From Stieleria marina (lineage in GTDB: Bacteria; Planctomycetota; Planctomycetia; Pirellulales; Pirellulaceae), in contig CP036526.1 of NCBI GenBank assembly GCA_007741555.1, positions 1,364,001 to 1,428,000 on the forward strand: 64,000 nt of DNA. The letters run 5' to 3'. This document shows positions 31,801 to 40,988 of this stretch, piece by piece. The first letter of the stretch is position 1, and each line of letters begins with the position of its first letter. Under the pieces are notes generated by a model that had not been told where the DNA came from, ran no database searches, and saw only the letters and a list, made by a program, of their open reading frames with translations. The translations under genes were made by a program, and so were the position numbers.

Positions 31801-31962
31801 ACTGTGTTTCTAATTTATTCCCACGATGGAAAAACACGGCTTCTGGGCAGTCACGATTTTTCGGATAAGCCAGGTCAGTTTCGATTGGCCACGCAGAGCC
31901 GTGAGGGGCCAGCGAGTGTGACTTGGGTGAAATTTCGCAGACGTCTTGGCCTGGAATCGTGA
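28870..31962 (+). CDS. DUF1583-type secreted planctomycete protein
   Basis: 1030 residues from the ATG at 28870, which has GGAGG at 28856-28860, nine bases upstream, and begins a signal peptide (MSRQVVNAIGLMLIVAGILG). The open frame extends 73 codons further upstream, but that part spans the terminator region and has no family character. The body holds several concanavalin-like beta segments: LGRWETSGGQVTCTSSHECE, LLSGSDLRSWKSFHS and FGLFHFADQTDARVRDITWKG. The layout matches DUF1581/DUF1583 proteins known from Rhodopirellula. The next gene begins 10 bases downstream, so the two form one transcript. Exact biochemical function is unknown; carbohydrate or protein binding is possible. Confidence 0.8.
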   Translation: MSRQVVNAIGLMLIVAGILGPSAVRLRASDLVSATLFPESVLAKNGPRVLRDANQLLPDERFETLVRWVLPTKLHGFRVQGWFSDSRVRKRDPVQGNRLLVGGEPESTSLALVRSAVETGRQKELTQKIAGASAPTQADRRSQAALLALLALETESPNHCLAPIEALLDHSDQPLHDCWPELLVAQRLSQMIANAVSETTPDIPVESLESSRAAMEELLLELQPKARADSDSVEAAHLLRLLSEIRGFRRSVNNGKGDADEKRELRNWHAVDRVGETSLSSGRPLGRWETSGGQVTCTSSHECESLYYAVPLRGDFQVEAEVSSSPFARGHFAWGGDWVAVSDINQVRTGGYSSEDQPIVLPQPLTEMDEWSRYRMVVKDQIVSVWWNGRLVQQYSVTQDCDPWLSMRNSWMDKSRFRNVRITGNPTIPTKINLLSGSDLRSWKSFHSSDSWRQTDGADGELVSDRIAEFRSGVYAPSLLYYHRPVLEDGEIGYEFFYELQTSIVHPAIGDTVLLIDESSVRLHRTDQAGSRIESLSAAPAKKLSLHVGQWNKAVVSFVGDTAKLLINGQAVKTLELSSSNRRTFGLFHFADQTDARVRDITWKGSWATQLPALADQELAESPHECLAGLEGLTEWIKHDFAALGVPKKRFNLVGGTVNKNVEEEFAGVRVTPVADGTWRRICLQLATPIYGDFDATLSFEELRFQFGTSDYLDMELRAIDSSGQEFKATRQKHKSNQHFYAKLDQQMPDGEWATAYKGLRDESTSGRLRLIRRGDMCHMLISHQDSPNFHWCGSQPMLSADSVVRLEVFVKNAGGGSTSVLLKSLLLRSNSQAEAKNRDLRISGLETYLHRLKDVNSRTFSVFGIPDFDMSGHAVVTDDGLVTTSPGATQSSVLTWKPPVQGDFDVSVTLNAEELRSGNAALQFSISDQQQMQVDLSALADGNLRIGSDVLLTDDEPVVIRRGPQFVDLRLIRIQKTVFLIYSHDGKTRLLGSHDFSDKPGQFRLATQSREGPASVTWVKFRRRLGLES

Positions 31963-31972
31963 GCGAGCAACG

Positions 31973-34900
31973 ATGAAACAGAATAGTTGTAATCGACGCC
32001 GCCTGGGGTTTTGGTGTAGGCAATGCGTCTTCGCTTTGACGGTGATGGTTGGCCTCATTGCCTCGTGCGGCATTGTCAAAAGTGCTGAAACGCAGGTGCT
32101 GCAACCCAACGTTTTTCTGCGGCAATGGCACGTGATGGGACCTTTTCCGAAATCGCAGGTGGAAAGCTCAGGTTTGACGGAAGAGTTCTTTGCTGACGAA
32201 GAGAAACTTCGCGCCGGGTACGTTCGGCTATTTGACAATCAAGTTTTTGTTTGGAAAAGCGATGACAAGCCCGGTGTCGGTTTTCGTGACGCGTTTCGAC
32301 GGTGGGGCAAAGACGGCGAACACATGGTGGCGTATGCATACACGGAATTCATCAGCCCTATGCAACAGCAACTTCTGCTTGGTTTGGCCCATGATGACGA
32401 AGTACGCGGATGGCTTAATGGAGAAGAAGTCTGTCGGAGCGAAGATCGCGGCAACGCGACGACGGATTCGTTGTTGAAACGAGTGACGGTGCAGAAAGGC
32501 CTGAACACGCTTTTGCTGAGAGTCGGTCAAGGCACGCACAGTTGGGAAGTGGCTGCTCGTTTTCGACCGGTCGATGTCGCCGATCCGTTGCTGTCTTTTC
32601 GATGTCTTCCCAACAACAACTCCGATCGCTTTCCTAAGTTCACGGTCACGCTGTTGGACCAACGCGACCGAGTCTTGGCGACACATCATTGCGGCGGTTA
32701 TCGCGAAGGCACGGCGGATGACAAGCGTGGTGTCTATTCGCTCTTTGCCACGCTGCCAGAGAGTGCTCAAGCATCCATCCGAGCCAATGGCACCCGTGGC
32801 GAAAGAGAGCCTGCCAAAGTTCGGCTTACTGCCAACCCCGTCGGGATGAAGCCGATCGACGAAACCTATGATTGGGTGGACATCCATCATCGTCGCCCCA
32901 TCGTTCACTTGCAGGCGTCGTCGCCATTTCGGTTGCGATTGATTGACAATGCCACCGGCAAAGCCATTCCAAATGCACGGGCTTTTGTCGAAGACGACGG
33001 CATGTCGGTCAACAAGGCGGATGACACTGGACACCTTTCGGTTGACGGTGTGAGCCCGATGCAGTGGCGGATGTTTGCAGTCGCGGAGGGTTTCGCCGCT
33101 AAGGTCGTGTACGCTGTGTTTCCGTTTGGAAATCTCCACACGGTCAAGCTGAACCGTGGCGGTAAAGTGCTTCGCGGCACGGTGGTGGATAAAGCTGGTT
33201 TGCCGCTGCCGGGAGCCAAGGTCGACGTTGGCCACACCGGTGGCTATCGTCCCATCGTCATGACAGACTCGCAGGGGCGTTTTGAGATCGTCAGTCTTAA
33301 TCAAAGTCTGCAAACACTGCGCCCGATGGTTAGTTGCGATGGCTATGTCACACAGCAAGGTTTTCAGCAGTCGCTCGATCCAGATGGCCCGACCGATGTT
33401 CGCTGGACGTTACAGACGGCTGCCGAGATCGCTGGAACGATTGTCGATGCAGCAACGAACAAGCCGATCGCGGGAGCCATGGTGGTCGCCGGCACGAGTC
33501 GATTCACCAGCAATGTCCCCGAAACCACGTCCGATTTGACCGGACGATTCAAACTTCAGAATCTTGCTCACGGCACCGTCGTCCTGCATGCCATCAGTGA
33601 TCGACATGCACCGCAGTTGCAAATTGTTTCGGTCAAGCAAGGCGTTGCCGCGACCGCTGATTTTGAACTTTCGACTGGCAAACACGTCACCGGAGTTGTC
33701 ACGGATGAGGATGGTGATCCGGTGGCAGACGCACATTTGGTCTGCGATACGTGGAACTCTCACCGGATGTTTGCAAGGGACACGTACACCAACAGTCGTG
33801 GCGAATTCACGTTGCAAAACATGCCGGATACGCCGACGGAAGTGCACGTGTTGAAGCGTGAATTTATCAGTCAACGGAATTTGATGGTTACCGGCGGTGA
33901 TCGAGTGGAGGTAGAGCTCCGGCCCGTGCTCACTCACCGGATTTCCGTTCGCGTTGCCGAAACCGGCGACAGGGTGCCGGGGCTAACGATCAACCGCGGG
34001 TACTTGTGGCAGCAGGGGGCACGTCCGTCCTGGCAATCCGGTCGCTATGAAGCGGAGCGTTACTTTGACAAGCTTTCGGGGGTGATGACGATCCCGGGGG
34101 ATGAAAACACCACATACACTTCGCTTTGGCGTTTCAGAGCACCTGGGTTTCAGGATGCAATCGCAAAAATTCCAGCGCAGTGTCGTGAAGCGATTTCGAT
34201 TGACATCGAGATGCAGAAAGCCAGCACGTTTACGGCGGTCGTTGTTGACGATCAAACGAAGAAACCGCTTTCAAACGTCGCCGTGGCGTTGTTTAGTGGC
34301 GAGGATCCTTTGCGATCGAACTATGTCGACTACCGTTCCTTGTGGACCTGCATTCAAGACGGAAACTTTACTGGGACTTTTGCCATCAGCAATGCTCAGG
34401 GGCAGGTGATTTTGTCGGTGCCAGCGAAACCGGAAGAGACAGCAATCGCATTGGTGTCCAAGGACGGAGCATCGCCGATCGGACGCTACAGTCGTGTAGC
34501 CTCTGAAATGACAACGACAGCAGCGGGCTCCGAAAAACTGATTACGTTGGCATTCCCGCGTCCTTGTCGTTTGAAAGGCCGTGTCATGCAGGCCGGTTCG
34601 CCGATGAGCAATGCCAAGGTTCAGCTTCGCAAATTGGGCGAATCAGCCAACGACGATGCCGCCTCCGGGCATCGCGATAGTTATTCGATCGGGTATGGCG
34701 TGTCGGGTCAGCTGGCAACCAATTCCAAGGGCGAGTTTGATTTTGGTGGTGTGGGGGCCGGCCGATACCAACTCAGTCGCTCGTTTCGCTATCAGTTTCC
34801 CGGTACGCAGATGAGTCGCTCAGTTTCGTTGAATTCACAAACCGTAGTGCTTGAACCGGGGCAAACATTCACTCACGAAATGATGCTTCCTGCGGGGCAG

Positions 34901-35239
34901 TCAGTCAAAGGTGTTGTTGCCAATGAAGCAGGCAAGCCCATTGCCGATTGCCTTATCCAGTTGTCCATCGATGGCGAAACCGATTCGTATGACGCGACGA
35001 CTTCGGATGCGGCCGGGGAGTTTGAGTTTGTGCACATTCCTTCGGGCCATTACCGGCTGAAGTCCGAGCACTTCGACGCATCCGAACGCTACACCGGTCG
35101 GCCAACATTGACTGCTGTGGAGGACGTGAAAGTGGAGGCAGACGATGTCAGCGTCACCGTGTCCATGCGGAATGTCGACCAAAAACCGGCTGCGACAGGT
35201 TTGCTGCAAAAGTTCTTTCGCTCGTTTGGCGGCGAGTAG
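31973..35239 (+). CDS. Secreted protein with CarboxypepD regulatory-like repeats
   Basis: 1088 residues from the ATG at 31973; a TTG at 31946 is in frame but overlaps the preceding gene. A signal peptide occupies about residues 14-40 (FALTVMVGLIASCGIVKSAE). Residues about 50-200 look like a carbohydrate-binding-type jelly roll (RQWHVMGPFPKSQ, GLAHDDEVRGWLNGEEV). From about 375 on there are six beta-sandwich repeats of the CarboxypepD_reg kind with the pattern G-x-V-D-x-x-G-x-P-L-x-G-A-x-V ... G-x-F (for example LRGTVVDKAGLPLPGAKVDV, IAGTIVDAATNKPIAGAMVV, VKGVVANEAGKPIADCLI). It lies 10 bases after the DUF1583-type gene and should be exported with it. Role: probably extracellular binding or scaffolding. 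Confidence 0.85.
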   Translation: MKQNSCNRRRLGFWCRQCVFALTVMVGLIASCGIVKSAETQVLQPNVFLRQWHVMGPFPKSQVESSGLTEEFFADEEKLRAGYVRLFDNQVFVWKSDDKPGVGFRDAFRRWGKDGEHMVAYAYTEFISPMQQQLLLGLAHDDEVRGWLNGEEVCRSEDRGNATTDSLLKRVTVQKGLNTLLLRVGQGTHSWEVAARFRPVDVADPLLSFRCLPNNNSDRFPKFTVTLLDQRDRVLATHHCGGYREGTADDKRGVYSLFATLPESAQASIRANGTRGEREPAKVRLTANPVGMKPIDETYDWVDIHHRRPIVHLQASSPFRLRLIDNATGKAIPNARAFVEDDGMSVNKADDTGHLSVDGVSPMQWRMFAVAEGFAAKVVYAVFPFGNLHTVKLNRGGKVLRGTVVDKAGLPLPGAKVDVGHTGGYRPIVMTDSQGRFEIVSLNQSLQTLRPMVSCDGYVTQQGFQQSLDPDGPTDVRWTLQTAAEIAGTIVDAATNKPIAGAMVVAGTSRFTSNVPETTSDLTGRFKLQNLAHGTVVLHAISDRHAPQLQIVSVKQGVAATADFELSTGKHVTGVVTDEDGDPVADAHLVCDTWNSHRMFARDTYTNSRGEFTLQNMPDTPTEVHVLKREFISQRNLMVTGGDRVEVELRPVLTHRISVRVAETGDRVPGLTINRGYLWQQGARPSWQSGRYEAERYFDKLSGVMTIPGDENTTYTSLWRFRAPGFQDAIAKIPAQCREAISIDIEMQKASTFTAVVVDDQTKKPLSNVAVALFSGEDPLRSNYVDYRSLWTCIQDGNFTGTFAISNAQGQVILSVPAKPEETAIALVSKDGASPIGRYSRVASEMTTTAAGSEKLITLAFPRPCRLKGRVMQAGSPMSNAKVQLRKLGESANDDAASGHRDSYSIGYGVSGQLATNSKGEFDFGGVGAGRYQLSRSFRYQFPGTQMSRSVSLNSQTVVLEPGQTFTHEMMLPAGQSVKGVVANEAGKPIADCLIQLSIDGETDSYDATTSDAAGEFEFVHIPSGHYRLKSEHFDASERYTGRPTLTAVEDVKVEADDVSVTVSMRNVDQKPAATGLLQKFFRSFGGE

Positions 35240-35358
35240 CAGAGCCGGGGTGATTAGGGCGTGGCTACTGCCGCGCTGACGTGTTGGGTCGCAGGGCCAG
35301 CCGTCCGGAGGCTGGCCGACGATGATTCATCACTCCACGCGGATCAAGGTCTGATCGC

Positions 35359-36264
35359 CTACAGCGTTCCATCGGCAGCTTGGCCGCAGTTGGTTGCGTC
35401 CACACAACGTTCGATTTGGATCGTTGTGTGGCTGATGTCAAACAAGTGATGGAGTTCGGAAGCCGTTTCCTTGAGCAAACTATCTTCGTCGTCAGCGTCC
35501 GGTTTGACCAGGTGCGCCGTCAACGCGATCTCCGTTGTGCTCATTGCCCAGATATGCAGATCATGAACCGCCGTGACTCCGGGAATGCTTGTCAAAAAGT
35601 CTTGGACGTCCGCCGGGTCAATTTTGTCGGGCACGCCAGCGACCGCCAAGTTGATCGACTCTTTGAACAATCCCCACGTGCCAAACAATATGACGGCGGC
35701 AATCAAAAGGCTGGTCAACGGGTCGACCCATTGCCAGGATGTCATTGCGATGACGATCCCAGCGACGACTACGCCGAGCGAAAGCAACGCGTCTGCTGCC
35801 ATATGTAAGTACGCGCCACGGATATTCAGATCACCTTTGCGACCTTTGACAAACAGCAGTGCCGTGGCGGTATTGATGACAACACCTATCAAAGCGACTC
35901 CGATGATCACCGGCGCCGTGACTTCGGCAGGGTCCGAAAATCGCCCGATGGCTTCCCAGGTAATGCCGCCGATGGCCACCATTAGGAGCAACGCGTTGAA
36001 CAACGCGGCCAGGATCGTGGATCCACGCCAGCCGTAAGTTCGTTTGGGACTGGGGGCGACCTTCGCCAGAGCGTAGCCACCCCAGGCCATCAACAATCCC
36101 AGCACGTCGCTGAGATTGTGACCAGCATCAGCCAATAGCGCCAGCGAATTGGTGGCAAACCCGAAGCCGGCTTCGACAACCACGAACACCACATTCAACA
36201 AGATACCGATCGCGAACGCGCGACCGTAACTGGCGGGGGCGGGATGCTGAGCGCACTGGTGCAT
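35359..36264 (-). CDS. Cation diffusion facilitator, zinc-type efflux transporter
   Basis: 301 residues from the ATG at 36264. Six membrane helices are followed by a cytosolic C-terminal domain. The transport-site residues of the zinc CDF group are in place: H49 and D53 in DAGHNLSD, and the matching H-x3-D in HMAADAL. The C-terminal domain ends with ELHHLFDISHTTIQIE. It exchanges Zn2+ (or Cd2+) for protons at the inner membrane, removing excess metal. The short N-terminus contains His and Cys (MHQCAQH), which may bind metal. No metal-responsive regulator gene is adjacent. Confidence 0.95.
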   Translation of the reverse strand: MHQCAQHPAPASYGRAFAIGILLNVVFVVVEAGFGFATNSLALLADAGHNLSDVLGLLMAWGGYALAKVAPSPKRTYGWRGSTILAALFNALLLMVAIGGITWEAIGRFSDPAEVTAPVIIGVALIGVVINTATALLFVKGRKGDLNIRGAYLHMAADALLSLGVVVAGIVIAMTSWQWVDPLTSLLIAAVILFGTWGLFKESINLAVAGVPDKIDPADVQDFLTSIPGVTAVHDLHIWAMSTTEIALTAHLVKPDADDEDSLLKETASELHHLFDISHTTIQIERCVDATNCGQAADGTL

Positions 36265-36391
36265 GAACAATTATTCGTTGGGTGAACCGCTTGGAGGAGC
36301 GTTCAGCTTAGCTCTCTCCTGCCCGCTTTGTCTGCACCAGAAAATCTCGCCTCACGTTGTTGCACTAGCGGCCGACGTTTCGACGATCGTT

Positions 36392-39145
36392 TTACGGCAA
36401 TGCTTTGTTGATGCGATCCACATCCAAGTGGCTGTGGTTGGCGGCCGAGTCGGGCAGTCGTGCTTCCCACGGTCGGCAGGCACGTTGTAGCGGGCCATAA
36501 AACAGCGGTCCGTTCGTGCGATCGTAGTCGGTGTGCCAGCCTTCGTGGTCCAGACAATCTCGTTCGGGATGCTCGTCCAGTTCGATGATGTGCGGGACCA
36601 GGGCGATAATGACTTCCGTGCGGGATCGCGTGGCTTCGCGTCGTTGGAACAGTTTTCCGACGTGTTTTACATCACCCAGCCATGGCAATTTGCGAATCAC
36701 CGTTCGGTCATTCTCTTGAATCAATCCACCGATGACCACGCCCTGGTGGTTGCCCAGCAGGACAGACGTTTCTAGCTCGCGAGTTTCTTCTTCGGGCAAA
36801 CTGGTGGTCGGATTGATTTGTCCGTTGCTGACCTCCGGTTTGACTTTCATCATGATTGTATTGTCGCGGCTAATCGTAGGCGTGACACTCAGCACGACAC
36901 CCGTTTCCAGGAACTGGACATCTTCGATGGTCGAAGTTTGAGTGGTCGTAGCGACTTTGAAACCCAGCTGTTGTCCGACTTGGATGCGAGCGTCTTGCCC
37001 GTTGACAACCATTACCTTGGGTGTCGCCAACGTCTTGGCATCCGTCGTTGTTTCTAGCAAGCGAATGATCGCGTCGATGCGTGAACCTTCGACTTGGGCA
37101 AAGAATAGCGGGTTGGTCGTTGATGAGACGGCGCCCGAAAGGCCATTGGCTCCGACGGTAAGGTCGCCTCGAACCAGTGATCCTAGATCGACACCGTGAG
37201 CCATGTCGTCGCCGAGTTCGACTTCTAAGATTCGTGCTTCAATCATTACCTGACGCGGTGCCTGATCGACTTGGTACAGATAGCTTTCGACGCGGGCAAC
37301 CGCTTCGGGCGTATCAACCACCACGACGGCTTCTCTAGTCTGCAAGTTGTCCGTCGCTTCGATCTTGTTGATGTGGGCGGTGCCGACGGGCGACAAAAGA
37401 CCCGTGATGGCGGGTTCAACGAATTCGGCGCGAGCGTAGTCCAGAACGAAGTGCCGAACCACACGAGCTTCTTGGGGAAGGGACGCAGCGGGATAAATGA
37501 AGACCGCATCGCCATCGACTTGGGCGCGTAGATTGCAAAGTTTCAAAACACTTTGCAATGTTTTCTCCGGGCTCAGTCCACCAATGTTTGCGGTGACGAC
37601 GCCTTCGACGTCCGGTGAAATTAGGATGTTCATTCCATATCCACGGGCAAGCATTTCCAGCACGCTTCGCACGTCTGTGTTTTGGACATTCAGCGAAACA
37701 TTGGCTCCCTCGGCATGAGCTGGTTCGCTTTTCTTAAACGGCCACTGGGCGATTCGCAAATCGGCTTCCTCAGTAGCTGCCGGTGCATCGACGGTTGTGC
37801 TGGGGCGTGAGATCTCCGCGGTCGCGGGTTGACTGGGCGTGTTGTTGGCAACCGTTGTGTTGGCAACCGTTGTGTTTGCAGCGGGATTTGCAGCAACGAC
37901 CAGGGCCGGTGCTGAGCTAGCGATCGGTTGCTTAGCCACCGTGGGAGTTAATGGCTGAGTTGGAGCCGGAGTTGGCTGCGGAATCGATTCGATGAGCGGA
38001 TCGCGAATCGGCGGAGCAATTGCAACGATCGGCTGTGAACTGGCTGTTTTCGATGTTGACTTAGCTGGTGAAGCAGTCGCTGTCCTGATGGCTTCCGTTT
38101 TCTGAACTGCGATTTGATCGGAGGGAGCGTTCAGTTTGGGCGTGTGAGAAATTGTTTGGGAGGCACGCTTTGCGGCCATGGACCCCATCGCGCTGCGAGA
38201 ACGCTGAGCTGCCATGCTGACGTTGACGGTTTCTGATGACGCGGGGATAGCAGTGATCGCTGCGTCGGAAGTCATCGGTTGAGCAATCGTTGGCACCAAC
38301 TGCGAAGGCAGTCCAGCGTCGTTCGATACGACGTTGGCTGTTGAAAGGGAACCGGAAACGGTTTGGATAACCACGTCACTTTGTTGGACATCAGAGTCGG
38401 CTATGTCGGAGCTTGAGGTGTTTCGACCGAATGTGACTCCCGATTGATTGGACACCAGCAAACGCATGAGTCCGGGAATCGCACTGGTACGGGCTTGGTC
38501 CAGCGTCAAGCGTTTTACGGATACGGCGCGCAGTCCGATGGGCCGACTTCGTTTTTCGAGCTGTTGGTAAGCGACTTGAGTGATCCACCGGGAGACCGGC
38601 ATGACGTCCAGGATGGGATCGACTCTCATCGAATCGGGGACCATCGCTTTGGCGTCGGCGGGCTGGTGCTGAGGCGGATGGTTGGCGACGTTTTTCGCAG
38701 CTTGTTTAAGATTCGCGGTCGTTTGAGTGGCAAGTTTGCTTGATGATTCATTGGGGGAGGATTTCTTATCGGACACCGCCGTTTTACTGGCGTCCGCAAT
38801 CACGGCGTCGCAGCGGGCGATCAATTCATCATTTTTGGACAGCCCCAGCAGCGAGTCCATGTTGCTGGTCAGTGCTTCGTTCAATGCATGTTTATGCTGC
38901 ATTCGCTGGACAAAGTCACTGACATGCGTTGGCGAACTCTTGTGCGACACCTTGTCAGGCTTTGTCGACGGCGCTGCTTCGCTACCGTTGGCGGTTAGCT
39001 CAAAAACCAAAGTGCCAATTACCCACGCGATCGCAATACAAAGAAATGCCCGACGCTGGTTCGAAAGACCTTCTGCACCTCCGCGATGCACTGATGTGGC
39101 AGCATCGGTGTTTGGAATAGCAGATTGGAGTTTGTTATGAATCAT
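36392..39145 (-). CDS. Secretin (GspD/PilQ-type outer membrane channel)
   Basis: 917 residues. A membrane or signal segment lies at about 34-52. It is followed by a very long low-complexity region (about 60-480) rich in Ala, Ser, Thr, Pro and Gln, with NTTVA repeats. At about 500 the N0/N1 domain begins (VSLNVQNTDVRSVLEMLARGYG, GVVTANIGGLSPEKTLQSVL). The secretin core follows from about 630, with VMIEARILEVELGDD, TLATPKVMVVNGQDARIQVGQQLGF and VVIGGLIQENDR. The C-terminal tail is unusually rich in His, Arg and Asp. Secretins form the outer membrane pore of type II secretion or type IV pili. A GspF-like gene lies upstream, 352 bases away, but no GspE or pilin is present in the window. Confidence 0.93.
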   Translation of the reverse strand: MIHNKLQSAIPNTDAATSVHRGGAEGLSNQRRAFLCIAIAWVIGTLVFELTANGSEAAPSTKPDKVSHKSSPTHVSDFVQRMQHKHALNEALTSNMDSLLGLSKNDELIARCDAVIADASKTAVSDKKSSPNESSSKLATQTTANLKQAAKNVANHPPQHQPADAKAMVPDSMRVDPILDVMPVSRWITQVAYQQLEKRSRPIGLRAVSVKRLTLDQARTSAIPGLMRLLVSNQSGVTFGRNTSSSDIADSDVQQSDVVIQTVSGSLSTANVVSNDAGLPSQLVPTIAQPMTSDAAITAIPASSETVNVSMAAQRSRSAMGSMAAKRASQTISHTPKLNAPSDQIAVQKTEAIRTATASPAKSTSKTASSQPIVAIAPPIRDPLIESIPQPTPAPTQPLTPTVAKQPIASSAPALVVAANPAANTTVANTTVANNTPSQPATAEISRPSTTVDAPAATEEADLRIAQWPFKKSEPAHAEGANVSLNVQNTDVRSVLEMLARGYGMNILISPDVEGVVTANIGGLSPEKTLQSVLKLCNLRAQVDGDAVFIYPAASLPQEARVVRHFVLDYARAEFVEPAITGLLSPVGTAHINKIEATDNLQTREAVVVVDTPEAVARVESYLYQVDQAPRQVMIEARILEVELGDDMAHGVDLGSLVRGDLTVGANGLSGAVSSTTNPLFFAQVEGSRIDAIIRLLETTTDAKTLATPKVMVVNGQDARIQVGQQLGFKVATTTQTSTIEDVQFLETGVVLSVTPTISRDNTIMMKVKPEVSNGQINPTTSLPEEETRELETSVLLGNHQGVVIGGLIQENDRTVIRKLPWLGDVKHVGKLFQRREATRSRTEVIIALVPHIIELDEHPERDCLDHEGWHTDYDRTNGPLFYGPLQRACRPWEARLPDSAANHSHLDVDRINKALP

Positions 39146-39497
39146 CGGGTTCTTCCGTGGACACCAAACGTTTGGAGGTGGCGTTTCTGATTCACAATTT
39201 GCGAATCAGGAACAGTCACCGCACAACAAGATCGTTCGTTGCAACTGGGGTAATGCGATCGAAACGGACTTAGTTCTAGGGAACCGGGTCGTCGTAAGGG
39301 GTAAATCGGTCCACCGGGTGGTCACGGATAAGCCGCAAGCGCCGAAGAGACCGAACCTAACAGTTCCGCCGGGTCTTACTCCGCAGCACCACGATTAGCG
39401 GCAGCACCCTGAGCGACGACGCAAGCCGAAGAAAGTCGCTAGGCGGAAAAGTTTGACAATAGATTGGGGAGTTGCCACGTCGCTGGTTCCAGCGCGT
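39146..39497. other. Leader region of the secretin gene, no gene recognised
   Basis: 352 bases between the GspF-like and secretin genes. An imperfectly looped 7-bp inverted repeat (CTGATTC/GAATCAG) at 39187-39209 is visible near the secretin start. The rest has GC-rich dyads but I recognise no riboswitch or RNA family. Confidence 0.45.
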
Positions 39498-40541
39498 TTA
39501 CAGTCCTTCGAGCGCTTTGCTGTACTCGCCCGCAATGGTCATGATCATTCGGAAAATGATAAAGATCAGTGCTCCTCCGACTGTCATCCAGACCACGCCG
39601 GTTGCAAACCCGGAGATGGTTTTCATCGCAATCTTTGCGCGTTCGTCATATTCTCGCGCCAATCCTTCAGTCGATTCGGCATCGGTGCCCGACAATTCAG
39701 CCATCTCGATACGCGCGATGTATTCGTCGGGAAAGATGTCGGTCGCTTCTAAACCGCCGGCCAGTGTTGCACCTTGATCTCGAATCGAAAGTTTGGCGTC
39801 TTCGGTTCCGGCGCGATAGTAATCGCTATCAGTACTGTCGAGCGCCAGTCCAATGGATCGAATGGGATCCAGCCCAGCGTCGAGCGACAGGGCGAGCGTC
39901 CACGAAAATCGTGCCAGCGTGATTGTTTGAATCGCCGGACCGACAACGGGCACCATGTAGAATAGTGGAATGATGTTTTGCGAGCCGCCGATGTTGTTTT
40001 TAAAGCCCCAGATCAACGCACCGATGATGGCAAAAAATCCGCCGATATACGCCCAGAAAATCAGTACTCCTTTGGGACCCCGTAGCCCAAAGCCCAGGAT
40101 ATCCGTCATCTGGCCGCCCGTTGCTGGACGCAGGATTCCCATGATCCAGATCAACAACGATATCGCGGCAATTCCCCCAAACAGCTGGATCCCCGGCCAA
40201 ATGATGGAGGAAACAAAAGAACGACGTAGTTTGAGTTGCTGGTCGTAGTGATCGGCCAAGGTCAGCAGCGTTCGTTCGATTCGACCGGTAGCTTCACCGA
40301 CGCGTGTCATCGAAATCAGAAGCGGTGGAAAGTACTTGTCGCGTGACTTCATGGTCTCGCTGAGTTGCCGCCCCTCTTTGGCACCCTGCCTCAGCATTTG
40401 CATCGCTTCTCGGTGCTTCTTTGGCCCATGCTTGGATTCCGAATCGAGCACAGCCAATAGATCGGCGCCCGCCTTGAGACTGATCCCAAGACGTCGACAG
40501 AAAGTAGCCGCAGCCGCGAGGCCCATCCGTTTCGAGAACAC
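39498..40541 (-). CDS. Type II secretion / type IV pilus inner membrane platform protein (GspF/PilC-like)
   Basis: 347 residues, a little shorter than the usual ~400, from a GTG at 40541; an ATG five codons later at 40526 is also possible. Two T2SSF domains are present, each with a helical cytosolic bundle followed by membrane helices. The first is about residues 7-130 (FCRRLGISLKAGADLLAVLD, MTRVGEATGRIERTLLTLAD). The second is about 210-340 (FSWTLALSLDAGLDPIRSIG, MAELSGTDAESTEGLAREYD), and the last helix is at about 310-335. The protein forms the inner-membrane base that links the assembly ATPase to the pseudopilus. The secretin lies downstream on the same strand. Confidence 0.93.
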   Translation of the reverse strand: MFSKRMGLAAAATFCRRLGISLKAGADLLAVLDSESKHGPKKHREAMQMLRQGAKEGRQLSETMKSRDKYFPPLLISMTRVGEATGRIERTLLTLADHYDQQLKLRRSFVSSIIWPGIQLFGGIAAISLLIWIMGILRPATGGQMTDILGFGLRGPKGVLIFWAYIGGFFAIIGALIWGFKNNIGGSQNIIPLFYMVPVVGPAIQTITLARFSWTLALSLDAGLDPIRSIGLALDSTDSDYYRAGTEDAKLSIRDQGATLAGGLEATDIFPDEYIARIEMAELSGTDAESTEGLAREYDERAKIAMKTISGFATGVVWMTVGGALIFIIFRMIMTIAGEYSKALEGL

Positions 40542-40742
40542 GCAGTATTGCCTAATGAAGTTCGCTAGGTGCCCGGGTGAGAATTTCCCGTGACGAAACA
40601 GTCGAAACGCGGCGTTTCTAATCGAAGAGAGCGGTGTCGACCGACCTCTATTGTGGTCTGGGCTATAGCAGCATTGAAAGACCAGAGATGCGAATCCAAC
40701 TCCAGTTCCCCCAAAAATCCTGCCTGACTTGGCGAAAAGACT

Positions 40743-40988
40743 TTAGGCGACTTGTTGATCTGTAGTGGTCGGTTTTGCTTGCGTTTGAGCCAAATACGAC
40801 GCTATGGATTCGTCCAGCTGCAACAGTTGTTCGCTGGCACTGTGCGAAAGATCCAAGAAGACCACTTTCTGTCGACCCAGTAAGCACCAATTCGCTGCGG
40901 GGCCATCGAGTAGTTCTGTGCGGACTCGAAAGCCCATCTGCTTTACTTCGGCAATGCGTTGATTGAGCCGCTCGACCACGTTGGACAT
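40743..40988 (-). CDS. Small conserved hypothetical protein
   Basis: 81 residues from the ATG at 40988. Earlier codons in the same frame extend to 41156 but read as non-coding. The protein is soluble and alpha/beta (VVERLNQRIAEVKQMGFRVR, WCLLGRQKVVFLDLSHSASEQL). I do not recognise the family. The strand-turn-strand with YxLL-GRxK-VFLDL suggests a small regulator or nuclease-inhibitor-like fold, but that is speculation. It lies between the GspF-like gene and a divergent histidine kinase. Confidence 0.65.
   Translation of the reverse strand: MSNVVERLNQRIAEVKQMGFRVRTELLDGPAANWCLLGRQKVVFLDLSHSASEQLLQLDESIASYLAQTQAKPTTTDQQVA

Noticed and set aside
39250-39330. Guanidine-I riboswitch-like start (CTAGGGAACCG) on the plus strand
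   Set aside because: The rest of the conserved motif is absent and no plus-strand gene follows.
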